A DNA stretch of 5,804 nt from the NCBI GenBank assembly GCA_002170915.1, contig NHHQ01000043.1:4946-10749 (forward strand). The letters run 5' to 3'. Positions 1-5,804 of the stretch are shown in pieces. Origin of the DNA: Rhodospirillaceae bacterium TMED167 (GTDB taxonomy: Bacteria; Pseudomonadota; Alphaproteobacteria; Rhodospirillales_A; UBA2165). Each line of letters opens with the position of its first letter. Position 1 is the stretch's first letter. The notes under the pieces were generated by a model. It had not been told where the DNA came from. It saw nothing but the letters and a program-made list of their open reading frames with translations, and did no database searches. A program made the position numbers and the translations under genes.

Positions 1-483
1 GATCCGGATCAACTAATTGATAAATATGCTTGGATGATGCGCGAGGCCATCAAAAATCGTCCTGACGATATGGTTATCGGCATGCATGTGTGCCGGGGCA
101 ACTTCCGTTCCACCCATGCGGCGGAAGGGGCATATGATCCCGTTGCCGACGCCGTCTTCAATAAGACCGGCGTCGATATATTCTTTATGGAATATGATAC
201 GGACCGGGCTGGCGGTCTAGAGCCGCTGGAGCTCCTCTCTAAAGGCAAGCAGCGCGTGATGCCGGGCTTTATCACGACTAAGACGTCGGAGCTTGAGCCA
301 ATGGAGGCGCTTAAGCGTCAGTTCGAAGAAGCATCCAAATATGCTGATATGGAACAGCTCGGTATCGCACCACAGTGCGGGTTTGCCTCCACCGAAGAAG
401 GCAACAACATCACGATTGATGACCAGCGCCGGAAACTGGAGCTGGTGGTCAAGACGGCAGAAGATCTCTGGGGGGAGATTTAA
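1..483 (+). CDS. Cobalamin-independent methionine synthase family protein (MetE C-terminal domain type), 3' part only
   Basis: The reading frame is open from the first base and ends at TAA (481-483), giving the last 160 residues; the start lies outside the window. Members of this family transfer a methyl group to a thiol such as homocysteine, with a zinc ion activating the thiol, in the cytoplasm. All four zinc ligands known from E. coli MetE (His, Cys, Glu, Cys) have counterparts here: H29 and C31 in MHVCRGN, E64 in FFMEYDTD, and C126 in IAPQCGFAS (numbered from base 1). The HVCRGNFRST stretch resembles the shorter YxjG/YxjH-like proteins (about 370-380 residues) more than full-length MetE, so the methyl donor and exact substrate are uncertain. 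It converges on greA with 126 bases between. The family call is firm; the specific reaction is inferred. Confidence 0.88.
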   Translation, partial: DPDQLIDKYAWMMREAIKNRPDDMVIGMHVCRGNFRSTHAAEGAYDPVADAVFNKTGVDIFFMEYDTDRAGGLEPLELLSKGKQRVMPGFITTKTSELEPMEALKRQFEEASKYADMEQLGIAPQCGFASTEEGNNITIDDQRRKLELVVKTAEDLWGEI

Positions 484-526
484 ACGATAACCGGACCATC
501 CTGTCCAACGCGCTTATAAACTTCAG

Positions 527-541
527 GTCGGGGGCCCCGAC
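527..541. terminator. GC-rich perfect inverted repeat between convergent genes, possible terminator
   Basis: GTCGGGGGCCCCGAC is a perfect odd-length palindrome. As RNA it could fold into a 6 bp stem (527-532 with 536-541) and a 3-base loop on either strand. It lies 44 bases after the stop of the methionine synthase-like gene and 69 bases after the stop of greA, a sensible place for a shared bidirectional terminator. No T-tract follows on either strand, so it is not a classic intrinsic terminator. Confidence 0.3.
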
Positions 542-564
542 AATAGAATGCACGGCCTCTGGCG

Positions 565-613
565 ACCGGCGATTAAGAGTGCGCACAGAGCTAACGGAAT
601 GCCGGTTTCTTAC
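565..613 (+). terminator. Possible terminator of the methionine synthase-like gene: wide hairpin followed by a T-rich stretch
   Basis: ACCGGC (565-570) is the exact reverse complement of GCCGGT (601-606), and the second arm runs into TTTCTTACTT (605-614 region) on the plus strand. The 30-base loop contains a further 8-base palindrome, GTGCGCAC (579-586). The arrangement suits termination of the plus-strand transcript just before it enters greA in antisense. The stem is short and the loop large, so this is a weak candidate. Confidence 0.22.
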
Positions 614-1083
614 TTAAAACTCACCCTGAGAACCTCGTAGGATTTAGATCCCCCGGGCGTGGTAACTTCAACGGAGTCGCTAACGGTCTTGCCGATCAGA
701 GCCCGAGCCAGCGGCGATGTGAGGCTTAATCTGCCCGACTCGATATCGGCTTCATGGCTGCCCACAATCTGGTAGGTAGATTCCTCGTCAGTGTCCTCGT
801 CGGCCAATTTTACAGTTGCCCCAAAACGTACAATCTTGCCTGAGAGGGTCTTGGGATCAATTACGTCGGCCCGGCTGATCATGTCTTCCAATTCAGCTAG
901 ACGACCCTCGATGAAACTCTGGCGGTCCCGGGCGGCGTGATATTCGGCATTTTCCGAGAGATCACCGTGCTCGCGGGCCACTTCAATGGCTTTGATGACA
1001 GCTGGGCGTTCTTCCCCGCGCAGCCGTTTCAATTCATCTTCGAGGGACTTTAAGCCCTCTGCGGTCATGGGTAGCTTGTCCAT
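610..1083 (-). CDS. greA: Transcription elongation factor GreA
   Basis: This encodes 157 residues, the usual GreA length. GreA inserts its coiled coil into the RNA polymerase secondary channel and stimulates cleavage of the 3' end of backtracked RNA, so stalled complexes can resume. The N-terminal coiled coil spans about residues 5-75. Its tip carries the acidic pair D41 and E44 in HGDLSENAEYHAARDRQ, the residues that help coordinate catalytic magnesium. The C-terminal FKBP-like domain covers about 80-157 and includes the family signature SPLARALIGK (123-132) and the TPGG turn. The ATG at 1083-1081 is preceded by AGGACGGG, with AGGA about 7 bases away. It follows carB on the same strand after 66 bases, so cotranscription is plausible; a separate promoter is not excluded. 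The carA-carB-greA order is known from other proteobacteria, such as Pseudomonas. No oddities are seen. Confidence 0.97.
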   Translation of the reverse strand: MDKLPMTAEGLKSLEDELKRLRGEERPAVIKAIEVAREHGDLSENAEYHAARDRQSFIEGRLAELEDMISRADVIDPKTLSGKIVRFGATVKLADEDTDEESTYQIVGSHEADIESGRLSLTSPLARALIGKTVSDSVEVTTPGGSKSYEVLRVSFK

Positions 1084-1097
1084 TATCCCGTCCTATT

Positions 1098-1127
1098 AAA
1101 CAAAAAAGATCTGCCCCCACAGGAAGA
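1098..1127 (-). terminator. Weak hairpin plus T-tract between carB and greA, possible attenuator
   Basis: On the minus strand TCTTCC and GGCAGA (1127-1122 and 1115-1110) can pair around a 6-base loop with one internal T/C mismatch. TC, six T, G and three T follow directly. This is the form of a weak intrinsic terminator, placed between the carB stop and the greA ribosome binding site (1087-1094). It could reduce read-through from carAB into greA. The short, imperfect stem suggests only partial termination at best, and chance is possible. Confidence 0.25.
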
Positions 1128-1149
1128 CCCACGGGTTGCTGGTACAAAG

Positions 1150-4100
1150 TTATAAAATTAATGGATTAAAGTAGGTTTGTAGGGAGGCGACTTCAAGTCC
1201 CCCAGAGATTTTATCCGTCATGAGAACCTCAATCGCGGAGATGGCCGCAGCTGCCCCCGCGACAGTTGTATAGTGGGGAATATTGCTGGTCAGGGCCGAT
1301 TGCCGGATTTCAAAACTGTCAGCGACTGCCTGTGCCCCCTCGGTTGTATTAATGATCAACTGGACCTCATCGGACTTTATCGCGTCCACACAGTGGGGAC
1401 GGCCGTCAAGAACCTTGTTGATCCGTCGGACGGTGATTCCATTTCGGGCGAGATATTTTTCGGTGCCATTGGTCGCCATTATCCCGAAGCCGAGTTTCTG
1501 CAGGCGGCGGGCAAGGTCACACGCAGCGTGTTTATCGGAATCTTTCACCGACAGGAAAACACTGCCCCGCTCCGGCAGCGTGGTCCCCGCGCCCATTTGG
1601 GATTTGGCATAGGCATGGGCGAAGTCCTTGTCGATCCCCATGACCTCGCCGGTGGACTTCATTTCTGGACCTAAGAGGATATCGACACCGGGGAACCGGG
1701 CGAATGGGAAAACTGCCTCTTTTACGGCTACGTGACTACTTGCCGGGCGGTCTTTGAGATTGAAGGTGCTGAGTTTTTCGCCAGCCATCACCCGGGCGGC
1801 GACTTTGGCCACCTGGATGCCGGTCGCTTTTGCAACGAAGGGCACGGTTCGACTGGCGCGTGGATTGACCTCCAAAATGAAAACATTGCCGTCTTGAATG
1901 GCGAACTGAACATTCATAAGCCCGACCACGCCTAGGGCCAGGGCAAGATCCCGGCTTTGATGCCGTAATTCGGCGACGATGTCATCCGGCAGGGAATGTG
2001 GCGGAAGCGAACAGGCGCTATCACCAGAGTGGATGCCGGCTTCTTCAATATGTTCCATGATTCCTGCGACAAAGACATCCTGTCCGTCGCAAATCGCATC
2101 CACATCGACTTCAATGGCATCTCGCAGGTACCAGTCAATGAGAACCGGTGAATTTCCCGAGACCACCACCGCCGATTTCATGTAACGACGCAGACTGTCG
2201 ATATCGTGGACAATCTCCATGGCCCGTCCGCCCAGCACATAGGATGGTCGGATGACTACGGGGTAGCCGATCTGTGCCGCGATCTTCTCCGCCTGTTCGG
2301 CAGAGGTCGCCGTGCCATTGGGGGGTTGTCGTAGCTTCAAATCTTCCAACAGTTTCTGGAAGCGTTCCCTGTCTTCGGCAAGGTCGATGGCATCAGGCGA
2401 GGTGCCGAGAATGGGAATGCCGGCATCTTGCAGCGCTTGTGAGAGTTTCAAAGGGGTTTGGCCGCCGAATTGAACGATAACCCCGCGCAAGACGCCTGCC
2501 CCCTGCTCGGCCCGGATGAGTTCGATTACATCCTCATCCGTCAGCGGCTCGAAATATAGCCGGTCAGAGGTGTCATAGTCCGTCGAGACGGTCTCCGGGT
2601 TACAATTAACCATAATCGATTCATAGCCCGCATCGCGCATGGCATAGGCCGCATGGACGCAGCAGTAATCAAACTCAATACCTTGACCGATCCGGTTTGG
2701 TCCGCCCCCTAAGATGACGACTTTCTCAGCCTCTGACGGGTTGACCTCGGTTTCCGGAGGGTTGACGCCGTCACCAGTATAGGCCGAGTACATGTAAGAT
2801 GTCTGACTTGGAAACTCCGCGGCACAGGTGTCCACACGCTTAAAACTCGGGGTGACAGAAATCGCACGCCGTTTTGCCGCAACTACTTCGGCGGCGGTGC
2901 CGGTGAGTTCTGCAAGGCGAGCATCAGAGAACCCCAGTTTTTTGAGCTTTAACAACGAGGGCGCGTCATCGGGCAAGCCGGCCTGCCGCACGGTGTTTTC
3001 CACATCGACCAAAGCTTTGATCTGGTCCAGAAACCACGGGTCGAATTTGCTGGCGTTTTGAACGTCCTCTCTGTCCAAGCCATGGCGGAAAGCCTGGGCG
3101 ATGTAAAGAATACGGTATGGCACATGCTTGGAAAGCATGGCGCGGATGGCGTTTCGTTCAGGTGCGCCCTCAATCTCCACTTCGTTGAGCCCAGTGAGCC
3201 CAGTTTCCATAGACCGCAGACCTTTTTGCAGGCTTTCTGCGAAGGTTCGGCCGATAGCCATGGCCTCGCCAACGGATTTCATCGATGTGGTTAAGAGGGC
3301 TTCAGCCTGGGGAAATTTTTCAAACGTAAAGCGCGGGATTTTGGTGACCACATAGTCGATGGTGGGCTCAAATGAAGCGGGCGTGACGCCGGTAATGTCA
3401 TTATCCAGCTCATCTAGTGTATAGCCCACTGCAAGCTTCGCGGCGATCTTGGCGATGGGAAACCCAGTTGCTTTCGAGGCCAAGGCTGAGGACCGTGAAA
3501 CCCGCGGGTTCATCTCGATAATGATAAGACGTCCGTTTTCTGGATTGACGGCAAACTGAACGTTTGAGCCGCCGGTATCGACACCGATTTCCCGAAGTAC
3601 AGCGATCGAGGCATTGCGCATGATCTGGTATTCTTTGTCCGTCAGCGTCAGTGCCGGAGCCACGGTGATTGAATCTCCTGTATGAATGCCCATCGGATCA
3701 ACGTTTTCGATCGAACACACGATGATGCAGTTGTCCGATTGGTCCCGGACTACCTCCATCTCATATTCTTTCCATCCAAGAACCGATTCTTCCACCAGCA
3801 CTTCGCCCACGGGCGAGGCCGCCAAACCGCCCATCACTATTTTCTCATACTCTTCAGTGTTGTATGCTACGCCTCCGCCGGCTCCGCCGAGCGTGAAAGA
3901 CGGCCTGATGATCATAGGCAGGCCGATTTCTATCATGGCTGCTCGAGCGTCCTCGATGGATGCCACCAACCAGCTTTTGGGGCTCTCCAAACCGATCTTA
4001 TCCATGGCCTTCCGGAACTTAAGCCGGTCCTCGGCTTTTTCGATGGACTCGGCACGGGCGCCGATAAGTTCAACACCGTGTTTCTCCAGTACCCCCGAAT

Positions 4101-4410
4101 GAAACAGGTCCAAAGCCGCATTCAGGCCCGTTTGGCCGCCCATCGTCGGCAAGAGTGCATCTGGTTTCTCTATCTCGATAATACGTTCCAAAAAGTCCGG
4201 CTGAATGGGCTCGACATAAGTTGCGTCGGCCATTTCAGGGTCCGTCATGATGGTTGCCGGGTTGGAATTCACCAGGATGACCCGGTAGCCCTCCTCGCGT
4301 AGTGCTTTGCATGCCTGTGCCCCCGAATAGTCAAACTCGCAGGCTTGACCAATAACGATCGGACCGGCACCGATGATCATGATAGCCGTTATATCAGTGC
4401 GTTTAGGCAT
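1150..4410 (-). CDS. carB: Carbamoyl-phosphate synthase large subunit CarB
   Basis: This 1086-residue protein (E. coli CarB 1073) makes carbamoyl phosphate from bicarbonate, ammonia supplied by CarA, and two ATP, for arginine and pyrimidine synthesis. Four regions follow in order: carboxyphosphate ATP-grasp domain (about 1-401), oligomerisation domain (402-558), carbamoyl phosphate ATP-grasp domain (559-942) and allosteric MGS-like domain (943-1086). The two ATP-grasp halves are homologous. Counterparts of E. coli nucleotide-site residues include R129, R169, Q285, E299 and N301 in the first half and R721, Q835, E847 and N849 in the second. Ornithine-site residues E789, D797 and E898 and UMP-site residues K960, T980, T983, K999, N1021 and T1023 are present, so ornithine activation and UMP inhibition are expected. 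The ATG (4410-4408) has AGGAG 9 bases upstream. It lies 51 bases after carA. The frame is intact, with no frameshift. Confidence 0.99.
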   Translation of the reverse strand: MPKRTDITAIMIIGAGPIVIGQACEFDYSGAQACKALREEGYRVILVNSNPATIMTDPEMADATYVEPIQPDFLERIIEIEKPDALLPTMGGQTGLNAALDLFHSGVLEKHGVELIGARAESIEKAEDRLKFRKAMDKIGLESPKSWLVASIEDARAAMIEIGLPMIIRPSFTLGGAGGGVAYNTEEYEKIVMGGLAASPVGEVLVEESVLGWKEYEMEVVRDQSDNCIIVCSIENVDPMGIHTGDSITVAPALTLTDKEYQIMRNASIAVLREIGVDTGGSNVQFAVNPENGRLIIIEMNPRVSRSSALASKATGFPIAKIAAKLAVGYTLDELDNDITGVTPASFEPTIDYVVTKIPRFTFEKFPQAEALLTTSMKSVGEAMAIGRTFAESLQKGLRSMETGLTGLNEVEIEGAPERNAIRAMLSKHVPYRILYIAQAFRHGLDREDVQNASKFDPWFLDQIKALVDVENTVRQAGLPDDAPSLLKLKKLGFSDARLAELTGTAAEVVAAKRRAISVTPSFKRVDTCAAEFPSQTSYMYSAYTGDGVNPPETEVNPSEAEKVVILGGGPNRIGQGIEFDYCCVHAAYAMRDAGYESIMVNCNPETVSTDYDTSDRLYFEPLTDEDVIELIRAEQGAGVLRGVIVQFGGQTPLKLSQALQDAGIPILGTSPDAIDLAEDRERFQKLLEDLKLRQPPNGTATSAEQAEKIAAQIGYPVVIRPSYVLGGRAMEIVHDIDSLRRYMKSAVVVSGNSPVLIDWYLRDAIEVDVDAICDGQDVFVAGIMEHIEEAGIHSGDSACSLPPHSLPDDIVAELRHQSRDLALALGVVGLMNVQFAIQDGNVFILEVNPRASRTVPFVAKATGIQVAKVAARVMAGEKLSTFNLKDRPASSHVAVKEAVFPFARFPGVDILLGPEMKSTGEVMGIDKDFAHAYAKSQMGAGTTLPERGSVFLSVKDSDKHAACDLARRLQKLGFGIMATNGTEKYLARNGITVRRINKVLDGRPHCVDAIKSDEVQLIINTTEGAQAVADSFEIRQSALTSNIPHYTTVAGAAAAISAIEVLMTDKISGGLEVASLQTYFNPLIL

Positions 4411-4411
4411 T

Positions 4412-4429
4412 GTGCAGGTCTCCTGACAC
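4412..4429 (-). promoter_or_regulatory. Hairpin enclosing the carB ribosome binding site
   Basis: In the carA-carB gap the minus strand reads GTGTCAGGAGACCTGCAC, which can fold as GTG-(T bulge)-CAGG paired with CCTG-CAC around an AGA loop, 7 bp in all. The carB Shine-Dalgarno AGGAG (4424-4420) sits in the 5' arm and loop, and the hairpin ends one base before the ATG. It could hold back carB initiation until ribosomes finishing carA open it, which would couple the two subunits. The fold is visible in the sequence; any regulatory role is inferred. Confidence 0.28.
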
Positions 4430-4461
4430 TCCTGGCCAGAGGGATGTTGCCTGTATTTGGT

Positions 4462-5661
4462 TCATCCGCCCCCATCCCTCTCCATCAGGGCCACAAACCG
4501 GTCAAACAGATAGTGGCTGTCCTGTGGGCCAGGCGAGGCTTCCGGGTGGTGTTGAACGGAAAAGACGGGTTTGCCGTCAAGGCGAATGCCCTCGACTGTG
4601 TTATCGAAAAGTGACGTATGGGTCTCGACAACGCCCGCGGGCAAGCTGTCACGGTCCACCACAAAACCGTGGTTCTGGCTTGTGATCTCCACCTTGCCGG
4701 TGTCCAAATCCTTTACTGGGTGGTTGGCCCCTCGATGGCCATGGTGCATTTTCGAAGTGGTGGCCCCGAGCGCTAAAGCTAGCATTTGATGGCCTAAACA
4801 TATGCCAAAAACCGGTTTTCCACTCTTCACCAAGGCCTGGATGGTGGGCACGGCGTAGGCGCCTGTGGCCGCGGGATCTCCCGGCCCATTTGAGAGAAAA
4901 ATGCCGTCAGGATTGTGCGCCAATATATCGGCTGCGCTCGTCGATGCCGGCACAATGGTCACTTTGCATCCTGCCGCAGCGAGACAGCGCAGGATATTCC
5001 ACTTGGCGCCGAAATCTAAGGCGACCACGTGGCATCGGGGCTCAGATAGAGTGCCGTAGCCTTCTCCGATTGCCCAGGCCGATTCCGTCCACGGGTAGGT
5101 CCGCGTGCAAGTGACTTCCTTGGCAAGGTCCTGGCCTTCCAGGTCCGGCCAGGCTTGCGCATGTTTGACCGCAGCAGGGAGATCAATGGCGCCCGTAGCA
5201 GGGTAAATGATGACGCCGTTGGCGAACCCCTTATCCCGGATGCGCCGGGTCAAACGGCGCGTATCGATCCCCGTGACCGCCGCCATGCCATGGGCCGCGA
5301 GCCAGGCATCCAGATGCTTGGCTGCGCGCCAGTTGGCAGGCTCTGTGATGTCTGCGCCGAGCAAGCAGCCTTTGACGGCGGGCGTTACAGTTTCAATATC
5401 CTCCTCGTTGGTCCCGACATTGCCAATATGGGGGAAGGTAAAGGTGATGATTTGTCCCGCATAAGACGGATCGGTCAGAATTTCCTGATACCCAGTGAGC
5501 GCCGTGTTGAAACAAACCTCCCCGGCGGTGTCATTAGCGGATAGGCCCGTTGCGCCGGCACCCCGGCCCCAAAAAACCGTGCCGTCATCCAGCACCAACG
5601 CGGCGTTACAATCTTCCGGCTGGTGAGACCCGTGCGCATTCTGATGGTGGGCTTCCGGCAT
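4462..5661 (-). CDS. carA: Carbamoyl-phosphate synthase small subunit CarA (glutamine amidotransferase)
   Basis: With the ATG at 5661-5659 this encodes 399 residues (E. coli CarA 382). CarA hydrolyses glutamine and passes ammonia through a tunnel to CarB. The N-terminal CarA-specific domain (about 19-205) shows the family blocks GEVCFNTALTGYQEILTDPS and FPHIGNVGTN. The class I glutaminase domain (about 210-395) shows DFGAK, LSNGPGDP, nucleophile C288 in FGICLGHQ, and H372 and E374 in HHPEASPGP, completing the Cys-His-Glu triad. The frame stays open to a TTG at 5733, but the 24 extra residues do not resemble CarA and that TTG has no clear ribosome binding site. The ATG has only a weak AGG about 11 bases upstream, yet homology begins about 19 residues after it. 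Oddities are a histidine-rich N-terminus (His 5, 6, 10, 13) and about four extra residues near 40-46. It is the first visible gene of carA-carB-greA. Confidence 0.97.
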   Translation of the reverse strand: MPEAHHQNAHGSHQPEDCNAALVLDDGTVFWGRGAGATGLSANDTAGEVCFNTALTGYQEILTDPSYAGQIITFTFPHIGNVGTNEEDIETVTPAVKGCLLGADITEPANWRAAKHLDAWLAAHGMAAVTGIDTRRLTRRIRDKGFANGVIIYPATGAIDLPAAVKHAQAWPDLEGQDLAKEVTCTRTYPWTESAWAIGEGYGTLSEPRCHVVALDFGAKWNILRCLAAAGCKVTIVPASTSAADILAHNPDGIFLSNGPGDPAATGAYAVPTIQALVKSGKPVFGICLGHQMLALALGATTSKMHHGHRGANHPVKDLDTGKVEITSQNHGFVVDRDSLPAGVVETHTSLFDNTVEGIRLDGKPVFSVQHHPEASPGPQDSHYLFDRFVALMERDGGG

Positions 5662-5804
5662 GAGGCGGCAGACCTGTTTTTCTTTATGTGGCCTTCCCAG
5701 CGGCCGGATGTTCGATAGGGTCCACAACACCAATAACGGATTGGAGGTAAACCTTAAGCCTGAAAATATCTCTTACCGTCAACCCGCCAGAGCGTCAAGG
5801 AAAA
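5662..5804 (-). promoter_or_regulatory. Upstream region of carA with candidate promoter elements
   Basis: This 143-base stretch up to the window edge has no convincing gene on either strand. On the minus strand it carries two TTGACG hexamers (5798-5793 and 5782-5777), good matches to a sigma-70-type -35 box. The first has TAAGAG 17 bases downstream and the second has CTTAAG 18 bases downstream; both are poor -10 matches (3 of 6). Transcription from here would give a carA leader of very roughly 80-110 bases. AGGTAAACCT (5745-5754) is a small inverted repeat within that leader. No recognised riboswitch or repressor site was seen. Confidence 0.25.

Noticed and set aside
1273..1674. Plus-strand open frame of 133 codons opposite the 3' part of carB.
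   Set aside because: It is antisense to the conserved CarB allosteric domain, with no recognisable protein features or supporting context.
3682..4302. Plus-strand open frame of 206 codons lying antisense inside carB.
   Set aside because: It lies fully within strongly conserved carB coding sequence, its translation resembles no family I know, and it is explained as a shadow frame of a GC-rich gene.
1150..4410. Internal similarity between the two halves of carB, which might be read as a duplication event.
   Set aside because: The two ATP-grasp halves are an ancient duplication shared by all CarB proteins, not a local feature.
4415..4439. Near-direct repeat CAGGAG in the carA-carB gap on the minus strand.
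   Set aside because: Two short copies in a purine-rich ribosome binding region are expected by chance; only the copy nearest the ATG has suitable spacing.
5155..5544. Plus-strand open frame of 129 codons opposite carA.
   Set aside because: It is antisense to conserved CarA blocks and looks like a shadow frame.
5708..5804. Short plus-strand frame from ATG 5708, open to the window edge, which could be the start of a gene divergent from carA.
   Set aside because: It has only 32 visible codons, no good ribosome binding site and no recognisable sequence, and it overlaps the likely carA promoter. It cannot be judged without the next bases.

Overview
The window looks like an ordinary core-metabolism stretch of a bacterial chromosome, most likely from an alphaproteobacterium. 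That placement rests on the sequence character of CarA, CarB and GreA, the carA-carB-greA gene order (also known from Pseudomonas) and a base composition in the mid-50s % G+C by eye. Genus or family cannot be fixed from this sequence alone. I see no mobile element, CRISPR array, tRNA, rRNA or phage gene, and no convincing novel system.

Layout. Bases 1-483 (+) hold the last 160 codons of a cobalamin-independent methionine synthase-type protein, cut by the left edge. Bases 484-609 are a short convergent intergenic region with two inverted repeats that may end transcription. The rest is read from the minus strand, in transcription order carA (5661-4462), carB (4410-1150) and greA (1083-610). Gaps are 51 and 66 bases, so a single operon is plausible. 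Bases 5662-5804 upstream of carA carry no convincing gene and probably hold the carA promoter and leader.

How the genes work together. CarA releases ammonia from glutamine, and CarB uses it with bicarbonate and two ATP to make carbamoyl phosphate for arginine and pyrimidine synthesis. The glutaminase catalytic residues of CarA and the ATP, ornithine and UMP-site residues of CarB that I checked by comparison with the E. coli enzyme are all present. The complex should therefore be active and probably under the usual allosteric control. GreA rescues backtracked RNA polymerase and has no direct metabolic link to the other two. The methionine synthase-like gene points toward this operon and is a separate transcription unit.

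The points most worth checking are small: the true carA start, a hairpin over the carB ribosome binding site, a hairpin plus T-tract between carB and greA, the convergent terminator region, and two TTGACG hexamers upstream of carA.
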